From an uncultured Bacteriovorax sp. (GTDB lineage Bacteria > Bdellovibrionota > Bacteriovoracia > Bacteriovoracales > Bacteriovoracaceae): a stretch of DNA of 13,694 nt. A program made the translations under genes and the position numbers. Below are positions 1 to 6,730 of the stretch, piece by piece; the stretch's first letter is position 1; each line of letters starts with the position of its first letter. The stretch is taken from positions 1-13,694 of the forward strand of contig CAMLRB010000091.1 in the NCBI GenBank assembly GCA_946482295.1, in the 5' to 3' direction. The notes under the pieces are model-generated. The model saw only the letters and a program-made list of their open reading frames with translations, was not told where the DNA came from and did not search any database.

Positions 1-299
1 AATAAAAAGCGAGAAATCGCTCTAATGAACGCAGACGAGTGTGGAATTTTTTTCAAATTAATAAAGAGCTGCAGATAATGATTCACTCTAACCATGACAG
101 TGATAAAAGAATATTTTTGATTTGTTGCGAGCACTTTTTCTTTCAAACCTGGAGCTAACAATGAAAAGTGCCACACAAAGGCCGTCACAAAAAAGACGAT
201 ATCCAAAAAATTTACATTGAGCAGAGCAAGAAGCAGCCATATCAAAACCAGACCAATAAAAGAAAAAAAGTAATAGCGACTTAAGGGAGACAGTTTCAT
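1..299 (-). CDS. Small membrane protein, partial (C-terminus beyond left edge)
   Basis: This reading frame is open from its ATG to the window edge, giving about 99 residues with the 3' end missing. It starts MKLSPLSRYYFFSFIGLVLI. Two hydrophobic segments lie at about residues 9-30 and 33-52, followed by a more polar, basic stretch with several His, Lys and Arg. It is therefore probably an inner-membrane protein with two N-terminal helices. I do not recognise a family and assign no function. Its ATG overlaps the TGA of the upstream dehydrogenase gene as ATGA, so the two are almost certainly cotranscribed and translationally coupled. The start is supported by that overlap and by hydrophobic coding immediately after it. 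Confidence 0.7.
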   Translation of the reverse strand, partial: MKLSPLSRYYFFSFIGLVLIWLLLALLNVNFLDIVFFVTAFVWHFSLLAPGLKEKVLATNQKYSFITVMVRVNHYLQLFINLKKIPHSSAFIRAISRFL

Positions 300-979
300 T
301 TAATGATTCCTCTCTTATGCAAGAAAGTGAGATCAGGAAATTGTATATGTGGAGGACTTTTCACAACCATTTGGAAGACATGAAGAAAGTCTTCAATCGA
401 AAGCATCTGATCACGTGGAAGATCATCACTCTCTTCCCATATTGGAGTTAAAATCGCTCCTGGCATGAGTGTAGAAAAACGAACTCCTAAATGTTCCCAC
501 TCTTCACGCAACGACTCGATCATTCCATTGAGCGCAAACTTCGAAGCACTATAGGCCGAAATATTCGCTAGTCCTTTTTTAGAGGCAATCGAAGAAACGG
601 TCACGACATGAGTTGTATCTTCAATGAGGAAATCACTCGCGTGCTTTAGGATGTGAAACGCTCCCAAAACATTTGTCTGCAAATGATCATTAAATTCTTT
701 CGTCGAAGTTTCTACTAAAGGGGCCATCTCAAAAATGCCCGCGTTTAAAACAATCAGGTCTAGAACTTCAGTGTGATTTGAAACGTGTTCATACATTTCT
801 TCAACGGAAGCTTCGTCGCGAATGTCACAGCAGATATTGATAAAATCAGGATGGTCGATGGGAGTTTCTCGGCGGGAAACGCCGATGACAGTGTATCCTT
901 CTTCAAGAAGGTATTGGGCCATTTCAAGACCGAGACCTGAGGAGGTCCCGGTTATTAATGCATATTGGTTATCTTCCAT
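296..979 (-). CDS. Short-chain dehydrogenase/reductase (SDR family)
   Basis: This is a classical SDR of 227 residues, slightly shorter than the usual 240-250. The dinucleotide-binding motif TGTSSGLG is at residues 10-17 and the NAG motif at 79-81. The catalytic Ser is at about 129-130, and YSASK is at 143-147 with Tyr143 and Lys147. After the TGTSSGLG loop the second strand ends VSRRE; basic residues there usually favour NADP(H) over NAD(H). The substrate cannot be told from sequence. SDRs of this kind reduce or oxidise carbonyls and alcohols in the cytoplasm. The gene is 103 bp downstream of rny and overlaps the next membrane-protein gene by ATGA. The ATG is preceded by a weak GGG ribosome site only. 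Known: the SDR fold and catalytic triad. Inferred: cofactor preference and cotranscription. Confidence 0.87.
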   Translation of the reverse strand: MEDNQYALITGTSSGLGLEMAQYLLEEGYTVIGVSRRETPIDHPDFINICCDIRDEASVEEMYEHVSNHTEVLDLIVLNAGIFEMAPLVETSTKEFNDHLQTNVLGAFHILKHASDFLIEDTTHVVTVSSIASKKGLANISAYSASKFALNGMIESLREEWEHLGVRFSTLMPGAILTPIWEESDDLPRDQMLSIEDFLHVFQMVVKSPPHIQFPDLTFLHKRGIIK

Positions 980-1031
980 CCCTAGTTTGCCTTTTTACTT
1001 CAGTAGTCCGAACTCATTGAAGAAAATCACC

Positions 1032-1077
1032 ATTTCCTGCTATGGAAATAGTCATAATGCTCCACTGGAGCATTATG
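1032..1077 (-). terminator. Tandem hairpins after rny (possible weak terminator or mRNA-stabilising element)
   Basis: Two inverted repeats lie between the rny stop and the dehydrogenase start. The stronger is CATAATGCTCC (1053-1063), loop ACT, GGAGCATTATG (1067-1077): an 11-bp perfect stem starting 6 bp past the rny stop. The second is ATTTCC/GGAAAT (1032-1037 with 1044-1049). Neither is directly followed by a proper U-tract on the minus strand; only a loose TGATTTTCTT follows the second. It may terminate partially, or protect the 3' end of rny mRNA and set lower expression of the two genes beyond. Confidence 0.4.
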
Positions 1078-1082
1078 TCGGC

Positions 1083-2642
1083 CTACTTAGCAATGCCTAC
1101 AGCCTTAGTTTCTCTGAGAACAGTAATTTTAATTGTTCCAGGGTAAGACATTTCTTCTTCAATTTTCTTAGCGATGTCACGAGAAAGCATAACTGTCTCT
1201 TCATCACTTACACGATCGTTTTCAACGAAGACTCTTACTTCACGTCCACCAGAGATGGCGTAAGATTTAGAAACACCTTCGAATGAGTTAACAATTTCTT
1301 CAATATCAGTTAGACGAGAAACGTATGATTCCATCATTGCTTTACGAGCACCTGGACGAGCACCGGAAAGTGCATCAGAAGCCGCTACAAGGTGAGCGAG
1401 AACTGATTCTGGTTTTTCATCATCGTGGTGAGCGCGAACTGCGTGAACGATATCTGGAGACTCTCCATATTTCTTCAAGAAATCAGCACCGATAACGGCG
1501 TGTGATCCTTCTGCTGAAGCATCGATAACTTTACCTACATCGTGAAGAAGAGCGGCACGACGAGCTTGCTTAACATTGAGACCAAGTTCAGCGGCCATAG
1601 CCCCACAAATGAATGCAGCTTCAATAGCGTGTTGATATTGGTTTTGAGTGTATGAAGTTCTCCACTGAAGAGCTCCAACAAGTTTTAAAATTTCAGGGTG
1701 GATTCCGTGAACGCCGATTTCCATCTGAGCTTTTTCACCAAGATCTCTTAACTGGCGTTCCATTTCAGCTTTTGATTTGTCATGGAATTCTTCGATTTTC
1801 GCTGGGTGAATACGTCCATCGGCAATGAGCTTCTGGATAACCATACGAGCGATTTCTTTACGAACAACGTTGAAACTCGAGATAACTACAACTTCAGGAG
1901 TATCATCGATAATTAAATCGACACCACAAATTTGTTCAAAGGCACGAATGTTTCGACCTTCACGACCGATCAAGCGACCTTTAACATCATCGCTTGGAAG
2001 TTCAACTGAACCAATAGTTTTTTCACCAACGTATTCACCAGCAAATCTTTGAATCGCAATTCCAACAATTCTTTTAGATTTCGCTTCTGCTTCTTCTTTT
2101 GTTTCTTCTTCGATTCTTCTAAGAACTTTACCGAAGTCAACACGAGCTTCTTCTTCCATTGCGCGAAGAAGTTCATTTTTAGCTTCTTCTTTTGTCATCT
2201 GTGCTACTTGAGCAAGTCGATCACTGAATTCATCTTGTTTCTTTTTAAGTTTAAGCGCTTCTTCTTCGTGAAGTTTTTTAGAAACTTCGAAAGCGATTTC
2301 TTTTTCTTTTAGAACTTTTACTTCTTTATCGTGATCTTCAATCTTACGATCTAGTGTTGCTTCTTTTTTGGCAACTTCACGTTCTTGGTTTTTAATTTCG
2401 TTAGTGCGGTTAGCGATCTCGCGATCAGAACGCTCTTTTTCTTCACGAGCGATTTCTTTTGCTTCCTGACGAGCTTTGTACTTGATTTCGTCAGCAGCTT
2501 TTTTAGCTTTCTCAACGATATCGTTTCCTTTACCTTCTTTTTCTTTTATTTCTTTTTGGACTTGTGCATTTTTCACCACGTAGCCAATGATGGCTCCCAC
2601 GATGGCAAATAACACTGAGGCCAAGATCACTGATATATTCAT
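1083..2642 (-). CDS. rny: Ribonuclease Y
   Basis: RNase Y is a membrane-anchored endoribonuclease that starts mRNA decay. The 519 residues match the usual length of about 520. An N-terminal transmembrane helix spans about residues 4-24. A long Lys/Glu-rich coiled coil follows at about 28-195. A KH RNA-binding domain at about 212-275 contains the GREG loop (226-229). The HD phosphohydrolase domain carries His338, the paired His367-Asp368 in ALLHDVGKV, His381 and His405-406. The conserved C-terminus (PGTIKITVLRE) is present, so the gene looks intact. The ATG has an AAGGAG ribosome site ten bases upstream. It lies 48 bp downstream of fthC with a small hairpin between them, and is likely in the same transcript as ftsY-zapA-fthC. 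The function is that of the family; the operon is inferred from spacing. Confidence 0.97.
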   Translation of the reverse strand: MNISVILASVLFAIVGAIIGYVVKNAQVQKEIKEKEGKGNDIVEKAKKAADEIKYKARQEAKEIAREEKERSDREIANRTNEIKNQEREVAKKEATLDRKIEDHDKEVKVLKEKEIAFEVSKKLHEEEALKLKKKQDEFSDRLAQVAQMTKEEAKNELLRAMEEEARVDFGKVLRRIEEETKEEAEAKSKRIVGIAIQRFAGEYVGEKTIGSVELPSDDVKGRLIGREGRNIRAFEQICGVDLIIDDTPEVVVISSFNVVRKEIARMVIQKLIADGRIHPAKIEEFHDKSKAEMERQLRDLGEKAQMEIGVHGIHPEILKLVGALQWRTSYTQNQYQHAIEAAFICGAMAAELGLNVKQARRAALLHDVGKVIDASAEGSHAVIGADFLKKYGESPDIVHAVRAHHDDEKPESVLAHLVAASDALSGARPGARKAMMESYVSRLTDIEEIVNSFEGVSKSYAISGGREVRVFVENDRVSDEETVMLSRDIAKKIEEEMSYPGTIKITVLRETKAVGIAK

Positions 2643-2652
2643 TTGTCTCTGA

Positions 2653-2658
2653 CTCCTT
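2653..2658 (-). promoter_or_regulatory. Ribosome binding site of rny (AAGGAG)
   Basis: AAGGAG on the minus strand, ten bases before the rny ATG. It is one of only two textbook Shine-Dalgarno sites in the window and fixes the rny start. Confidence 0.7.
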
Positions 2659-2674
2659 TATTCACTATTTTGAA

Positions 2675-2688
2675 CACACTTGCGTGTG
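2675..2688. other. Short hairpin in the fthC-rny junction
   Basis: CACAC, loop TTGC, GTGTG: a 5-bp perfect stem just after the fthC stop and 17 bases before the rny ribosome site. No U-run follows on the minus strand, so it is not a convincing terminator. It could be an RNA processing or stability element. Confidence 0.3.
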
Positions 2689-2690
2689 GA

Positions 2691-3251
2691 TTAGTTACAG
2701 TTAATTATTCTTTCTTCCGTTACAATAAAATCTAGTTTCACATCATGATCATCACATGGAACTTCATCGATGATCTGCATTTCAAAAGCTAATCCGATCT
2801 TCAAAGAATTCCTACGATGCTCTAAAGCCTGATCGTAATATCCTTTTCCTCGCCCCAATCTTCCACCCTTCGAATCAAAAACCAATCCAGGAACAAGAAA
2901 GAGATCAGGTTCAACAATCGGATGCAAATGCAAGGGCCCTAAAATCTTCGAACCAAAATCTTCTTTGTGTTCGAGTTCATCCAAAGTCGCGAGTCGAAAA
3001 ATCATTTTGTCTTCAGCGATACTTGGAAAGGCCGTAAGTTTCAAACTTTTATCCCAACCAACCGTCCAGTCCGGTTCCTGTTGAAAGGGAGCAAAAGCAC
3101 CAATAATTGTTTTTGATGGATTCACATTTAGAGATCGCAGATGGTTCAGCAGATTGTTAGAGAGTTGCCGACTCCATTGATTGCGAATTGATAAATCAGT
3201 AGCAGCAAGCTTTCGCTTCCATTCTGACCTCAACTCCGCTTTCGTTTTCAA
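2691..3251 (-). CDS. fthC: 5-formyltetrahydrofolate cyclo-ligase (5,10-methenyl-THF synthetase)
   Basis: This enzyme uses ATP to turn 5-formyl-THF into 5,10-methenyl-THF, returning a storage folate to the one-carbon pool in the cytoplasm. The 186 residues match the family (ygfA/fthC/MTHFS). The N-terminal KAELRSEWKRKL helix is typical. PGLVFD at 121-126 and the glycine/basic nucleotide-binding signature GGRLGRGKGYYD at 129-140 are intact, as is the C-terminal HDVKLDFIVTE. The start is TTG, the first possible start after an in-frame TAG and the one that preserves the conserved N-terminus. No clear ribosome site precedes it. That TAG is the zapA stop, so zapA and fthC lie in the same frame, separated by TAG-AAC-CGC-TTG. 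Expression probably relies on translational coupling or reinitiation. In many proteobacteria 6S RNA lies between zapA and this gene; here there is no room for it. Confidence 0.93.
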   Translation of the reverse strand: MKTKAELRSEWKRKLAATDLSIRNQWSRQLSNNLLNHLRSLNVNPSKTIIGAFAPFQQEPDWTVGWDKSLKLTAFPSIAEDKMIFRLATLDELEHKEDFGSKILGPLHLHPIVEPDLFLVPGLVFDSKGGRLGRGKGYYDQALEHRRNSLKIGLAFEMQIIDEVPCDDHDVKLDFIVTEERIINCN

Positions 3252-3257
3252 GCGGTT

Positions 3258-3566
3258 CTAACGTGTTGTGGGAGAAACTTCTTCGATGTATTGAAGAGCA
3301 TCAACTGCAGTTGTGCGCAGCTGATCGATACTTTCGCGATACTCTTTTTCAAGGGCTAATTTTTCACCAGCGAACTTCAGCGACAGTAACACCGCAACTT
3401 GATGTGGTGCTAATGTTGGCGATTCATTGAATATTTTGTGAGCCTCTGATTGAACAAATCCGACAATATCACTTGGGCTAATTCCATTCAGCTCTTCATT
3501 TTTTTTAAGCTTGAGTCGATAGCCCAGGACTTCAAATATCTCTTGATTTTCTCTTACGTTATCCAT
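3258..3566 (-). CDS. zapA: Cell division protein ZapA
   Basis: ZapA binds FtsZ and bundles protofilaments at the division site. The 102 residues fit the family. The N-terminal beta-hairpin segment contains EVLGYRLKLKKNEE, equivalent to the ZapA I-L-G-x-x-Y/F-R region. A helix with VGFVQSEAHKI follows, then the hallmark LAPHQVAVLLSLKFAGEKLALEKEY (written here by its key features: VAVL, A-L/S-L, A-x-E-x-L, LEKE), ending in a coiled-coil stretch. It sits 56 bp after ftsY and 6 bp before fthC; the zapA-fthC pairing is common in bacteria and supports the call. The ATG lacks a Shine-Dalgarno site. A -35-like TTGACG lies 17 bp from a weak -10 that ends 7 nt before the ATG, so a leaderless internal transcript is possible. 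The family is well supported; the promoter is tentative. Confidence 0.85.
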   Translation of the reverse strand: MDNVRENQEIFEVLGYRLKLKKNEELNGISPSDIVGFVQSEAHKIFNESPTLAPHQVAVLLSLKFAGEKLALEKEYRESIDQLRTTAVDALQYIEEVSPTTR

Positions 3567-3573
3567 TGTATTA

Positions 3574-3602
3574 AGAGTAATCGATACAGGAATTTACGTC
3601 AA
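3574..3602 (-). promoter_or_regulatory. Possible internal promoter for zapA-fthC-rny
   Basis: On the minus strand TTGACG (3602-3597) is followed 17 bp later by TACTCT (3579-3574). The -35 is nearly consensus, while the -10 is poor. The predicted start of transcription falls at about the zapA ATG, which would give a leaderless mRNA; this would explain why zapA has no ribosome site. Confidence 0.3.
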
Positions 3603-3622
3603 ACAAAATGCCTTGCACTACA

Positions 3623-4747
3623 CTATTGAACGACTGCTTGTTCGCTCCCTAAAAGTGCATGAAGATAATCATCAACATTGAAGATATCAAGATCGTCTGC
3701 CGTCTCTCCAACACCGATATAGGCGATCGGGAGTTTCAACTGATCAACGATCGAAACCGCACTTCCGGCCTTAGAAGAACCATCGCACTTTGTGAAGATT
3801 AAGCCAGTTAGCTGCAGTGTCTTATGAAATTCTTCAGCCTGTCGTAAAGCATTTTGTCCAGTAATGGCATCGATAACTAAAAGGATTTGGTGAGGGGCCG
3901 TTGGATCAAGCTTCTTCAAAACGTTTTTACTTTTGTTCAGCTCATCCATTAAGTTTTCTTTAGTGTGCAATCGTCCTGCTGTGTCAAGGATACAATAATC
4001 TGCTTTTTCATTGAGGGCGACCTGAAGAGCATCGTAACCGACACCTGAAGGGTTGGCCCCCTCTTTAGCACGAATCATCTTCGCACCTGCGCGATCACAC
4101 CAAACTTGCAATTGATCGACGGCTGCAGCTCTAAAAGTATCACAAGCTCCAACTACAACATTTGCTCCCTGAGCTCGAAGTTTCGTCGCAAGTTTTCCAA
4201 TCGTCGTCGTTTTGCCGGCGCCGTTTACACCAACGATCATAATAACTTTTGTTGTCTTAGGTGCATTCGAATCAAAAGCATAAAGCGATTGATCGATGTG
4301 CGATTGAACAGGCGCCATTTTATCTTTGAGAAATGTGAAGAGAAACGTTTTGAAACTCTCTTCTGTGAGATCACCATCTTTAGCTTTTTTATGAACCTCT
4401 TTCATCAAAGCATCGACAGTACTAGTGCCAATATCTGCACCATAGAGTAATTCTTCAAGCGAATCTACTTTTTCTTGATCAAGAGTTTGACCAGAAAATA
4501 ATGTTGTTAATTTTCCCCAAACCTCATTGCGAGAACGAGAGAGACCAACTTTTAAACGGTCTTTGAAACTGACTTTTTTTGGTTCAACTGCAACAACAGG
4601 TTCAGGCTTCGCTTCAATCTTTTGAGTTGTTGGAATTTCAACTTTTGGTTGTGGTGGAGGTGGAAGTTGCTTTTCTTTTTTTGATAAGAAAAAGAAAAGA
4701 GTTAAAGCAAAAACGACCAATCCAATGACGATGTATATCCAATCCAT
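3623..4747 (-). CDS. ftsY: Signal recognition particle receptor FtsY (SRP-GTPase, membrane-anchored form)
   Basis: FtsY receives ribosome-SRP complexes at the inner membrane and hands nascent membrane proteins to SecYEG. The 374 residues begin with a clear transmembrane helix (about 4-21), followed by a Lys/Pro-rich linker with a polyproline run (29-34). The N domain (helical bundle) follows at about 60-155 and the G domain at about 165-370. GTPase motifs are intact: P-loop GVNGAGKT (173-180), DTFRAAAVDQL (203-213), DTAGR (255-259), TKCDGSSKAG (319-328) and the family-specific AYIGVGE (342-348). A true transmembrane anchor replaces the acidic, peripherally bound A domain seen in E. coli. The ATG is preceded by AAGGG, which overlaps a TATAAA hexamer. 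It is the first gene of the leftward cluster and divergent from epmA. Confidence 0.96.
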   Translation of the reverse strand: MDWIYIVIGLVVFALTLFFFLSKKEKQLPPPPQPKVEIPTTQKIEAKPEPVVAVEPKKVSFKDRLKVGLSRSRNEVWGKLTTLFSGQTLDQEKVDSLEELLYGADIGTSTVDALMKEVHKKAKDGDLTEESFKTFLFTFLKDKMAPVQSHIDQSLYAFDSNAPKTTKVIMIVGVNGAGKTTTIGKLATKLRAQGANVVVGACDTFRAAAVDQLQVWCDRAGAKMIRAKEGANPSGVGYDALQVALNEKADYCILDTAGRLHTKENLMDELNKSKNVLKKLDPTAPHQILLVIDAITGQNALRQAEEFHKTLQLTGLIFTKCDGSSKAGSAVSIVDQLKLPIAYIGVGETADDLDIFNVDDYLHALLGSEQAVVQ

Positions 4748-4792
4748 AAAACCCTTTTATAAACCTCTGTTTAAAGCTGATTGAAGATAAGA

Positions 4793-4816
4793 CAAGTTGC
4801 CTTTTTTTTCAACTTG
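4793..4816. repeat. Inverted repeat between ftsY and epmA, overlapping the epmA -35
   Basis: CAAGTTG (4793-4799) and CAACTTG (4810-4816) are perfect 7-bp arms around a 10-base centre containing eight T. The right arm includes the first three bases of the epmA -35 hexamer, so this could be an operator. With the T-run in the loop rather than after the stem, it is not an intrinsic terminator. Confidence 0.4.
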
Positions 4817-4841
4817 CATAGCGAGGGAATTCTCATATATT
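4814..4841 (+). promoter_or_regulatory. epmA promoter (sigma-70 type)
   Basis: TTGCAT (4814-4819) and TATATT (4836-4841) are separated by 16 bp. The -10 ends ten bases before the epmA ATG, so the transcript should carry a leader of only about 4 nt and no ribosome site; none is visible. The in-frame upstream TTG at 4840 lies inside the -10 and cannot be a start for this transcript. Confidence 0.55.
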
Positions 4842-4851
4842 GTGCCTAAAC

Positions 4852-5823
4852 ATGAGAAAAGAAAAATTACACGCTCAATTTCACTTACTTTGGGCCATTC
4901 GCCAGCATTTTCAGTCTGAAGGTTTCTTAGACGTCATGACTCCAACCATGGTTAAAAACCCTGGTATGGAAACTCACATCCATCCCTTTCAAGTGGCCCA
5001 TGCAAGAACGCAAAGTATGAGCTCATGGTATTTGAACACCTCTCCAGAATTTCACATGAAAGAACTTCTTTCATTGGGTTTCGAAAATATTTTTACATTA
5101 GGTTATGCCTTCAGAGATGAACCCGATGCTACGAACCATCGTCCTCAATTTCTCATGCTCGAATGGTACCGCACACATGCACACTATTCGAAAATTATGG
5201 ATGATTGTGAAAAACTCACTCAATCGTCACTTCAATTTCTTGAAAGTAAAAATGTTCGAGTTGATCAAGATTTAAAAAATGCCAAATTCGAAAGAGCAAC
5301 TATTCAAGAACTTTTTCAAGATATGTTGAAGATTGATATTTTGGAATTTCTTGAAACAAAAGATTTGCGTGAACTCATCGAGAAAAATTTCAAGGACGTT
5401 CCTCTTCCTGTTCAAGGCGAAGAACTTGCTTGGGACGATTATTATTTTTTATTATTCCTAAATAAGATTGAACCTCATCTTACTCACTACCCTTATCTTC
5501 TTCTCTATGAATTCCCTCATCATTTGAGTGCACTCTCAACTTTGAAAACAGAAGAACCTCGCGTTTGTGAGCGTTTTGAAATTTATTCAAAAGGAATTGA
5601 ACTTTGCAATTGTTTCAATGAGCTTCGAAATATTGATGAGCAAAAAAAACGTTTTGTTTTTCAAGCTGAAGAAAAAGAAAAACTTTACCACTACCGTTTA
5701 CCAGAACCGACAGTCCTCTACCAGGCACTGAACAAAGGCTTTCCCCCATCAGCAGGCATTGCTCTTGGAGTTGAGCGCTTTTTAAAAGTGTTGACGGGAA
5801 TTGAAAATCCTTTTTGGGAATAA
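4852..5823 (+). CDS. epmA: EpmA-like elongation factor P--beta-lysine ligase (GenX/PoxA family)
   Basis: This is a class II lysyl-tRNA synthetase paralogue made only of the catalytic core. EpmA activates (R)-beta-lysine with ATP and attaches it to a lysine of elongation factor P, which helps ribosomes through polyproline stretches. The 323 residues match E. coli EpmA (325), and no anticodon-binding OB domain is present. Class II motif 1 region is TPTMVKNPGMETHIHPF (30-46). Motif 2 is FRDEPDATNHRPQFLMLEWY (87-106), very like EpmA. KGIELCNCFNEL (247-258) corresponds to the EpmA/LysRS substrate-binding segment, and motif 3 is GIALGVERFLKVLTG (302-316). The ATG at 4852 was chosen over an in-frame TTG at 4840 that lies in the -10 box. 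It is divergent from ftsY and converges on an exported-protein gene 14 bp away. A free-standing LysRS-like enzyme with another substrate is the alternative. Confidence 0.85.
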   Translation: MRKEKLHAQFHLLWAIRQHFQSEGFLDVMTPTMVKNPGMETHIHPFQVAHARTQSMSSWYLNTSPEFHMKELLSLGFENIFTLGYAFRDEPDATNHRPQFLMLEWYRTHAHYSKIMDDCEKLTQSSLQFLESKNVRVDQDLKNAKFERATIQELFQDMLKIDILEFLETKDLRELIEKNFKDVPLPVQGEELAWDDYYFLLFLNKIEPHLTHYPYLLLYEFPHHLSALSTLKTEEPRVCERFEIYSKGIELCNCFNELRNIDEQKKRFVFQAEEKEKLYHYRLPEPTVLYQALNKGFPPSAGIALGVERFLKVLTGIENPFWE

Positions 5824-5837
5824 AGCTTTAGTTGGAA

Positions 5838-6644
5838 CTACATCATACTATTAAGTGCAGTATGAATCTTGATAATCACTTCTGATTTCAAATGTTGCTG
5901 TGGAACTTTTGAAGCCCAAGCTTTGTGTTCTTCTGCTACTGAAATTTTTCTCAGTTTATTTGACCATAAAGTCGGAAATTTCATTGCAAGATCTGCAGAC
6001 ATGATTGCATACCATTTTTCTAGATCTTCACGATTCGTTCCAAAAGCATCTACCATGTCGAGAGACTTTTCGGTAATCAAACGTTTGAGTGTGAAGACAC
6101 TCATTCCTTCAAAACGTTTTTTATCAACTTTCACACCTAAATATTTTGCATAAAAATAAACAGCAAAGTCAGCAGTGGCAGACTTCACAGGCTTATCCCA
6201 CTCTTCCATCCCAGCGTATGTTGCATCAAGAACCAATGCTCTATAAACACCTTCACGCGTTCCCCCTTGAGTGAGAACGTTCATGAATTGATTAATTTCT
6301 TCTTCTGTTGGTTTGGCTTGTCTAGTAGCTTCGTAAACTTCAATCAAATAGGCATAACTAAATTTCTGTTCAACATCCGCTGGTAGTTTAATGGGATCTT
6401 CTTTTTTATCATAGACAGCAGTTGAACGAGCATCACTTATAATCTTAGGTAATGTCGGCATTTGCATGACTGGTTTGGGTGGAATAGGAGCTGGTCCAAT
6501 CAACTTCACTGTCCATTCGTCGCCTAAATACTTCTGGAGATGAGGACGCATTTTTTCGGAGAATGGAACTTCCTTTTTCATTGTCTCTTGGGCGTAAACC
6601 ATATGAAGTGACAGGGCCATAATGAAAAGTAGTACTAGTCTCAA
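5838..6644 (-). CDS. Exported protein of unknown function
   Basis: I do not recognise this 268-residue protein. It begins with a signal peptide (hydrophobic core at about 2-16, likely signal peptidase I cleavage after VYA at 18), so the mature protein should be periplasmic or secreted. The mature part has no cysteine. It has a Pro-rich segment at about 51-66 (PAPIPPKPVM and more). The rest is predicted mostly helical, including GGTREGVYRALVLDATYAG at about 127-145 and two further amphipathic stretches near 158-170 and 205-222. The TTG start is supported by AGGAG six bases upstream; the next Met would destroy the signal peptide. It lies 84 bp downstream of the DHp-like gene on the same strand. 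A weak hairpin separates them, so it may be its own transcript. The start and export are well supported; its role is unknown. Confidence 0.8.
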   Translation of the reverse strand: MRLVLLFIMALSLHMVYAQETMKKEVPFSEKMRPHLQKYLGDEWTVKLIGPAPIPPKPVMQMPTLPKIISDARSTAVYDKKEDPIKLPADVEQKFSYAYLIEVYEATRQAKPTEEEINQFMNVLTQGGTREGVYRALVLDATYAGMEEWDKPVKSATADFAVYFYAKYLGVKVDKKRFEGMSVFTLKRLITEKSLDMVDAFGTNREDLEKWYAIMSADLAMKFPTLWSNKLRKISVAEEHKAWASKVPQQHLKSEVIIKIHTALNSMM

Positions 6645-6650
6645 GCAATT

Positions 6651-6655
6651 CTCCT
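6651..6655 (-). promoter_or_regulatory. Ribosome binding site deciding a TTG start (AGGAG)
   Basis: AGGAG on the minus strand, six bases before the TTG at 6644. It decides that TTG as the start of the exported protein; the next in-frame ATG would leave too short a signal sequence. Confidence 0.7.
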
Positions 6656-6701
6656 ATAAGTTGAACTGCTTAAAGTTTAGCAAAACACATAGGGATTAAA
6701 A

Positions 6702-6730
6702 GAGTCTTCTAAAGAGGAAGGATTTGACTC
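6702..6730 (-). terminator. Possible weak terminator after the DHp-like gene
   Basis: On the minus strand GAGT...CTTC pairs with GAAGACTC, with a 6-base bulge on the 5' side, and is followed directly by TTTTAAT. The stem includes part of the DHp-like gene's stop codon. It is bulged and short, so confidence is low, but the position at the end of a two-gene regulatory operon is right. Confidence 0.3.

Noticed and set aside
1..20. GCGA-GAAA-TCGC hairpin near the left edge
   Set aside because: It lies inside an open coding frame and is too short to separate from chance.
2049..2612. Long Phe/Ser-rich open frames antisense to rny
   Set aside because: They are the complement of the Lys/Glu-rich coiled-coil codons (TTC/TTT/CTT rich) and have no plausible start context or family.
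3251..3260. 6S RNA (ssrS) expected between zapA and fthC
   Set aside because: Only 6 bp separate the two genes, so the RNA cannot be here; no other spacer in the cluster exceeds about 103 bp.
4793..4816. Intrinsic terminator between ftsY and epmA
   Set aside because: The T-run is in the loop, and the two genes are divergent, so no transcript should end here.
4840..4851. Upstream TTG start for epmA, adding four residues
   Set aside because: The TTG lies inside the -10 hexamer, while the ATG at 4852 aligns with the usual start of the catalytic core.
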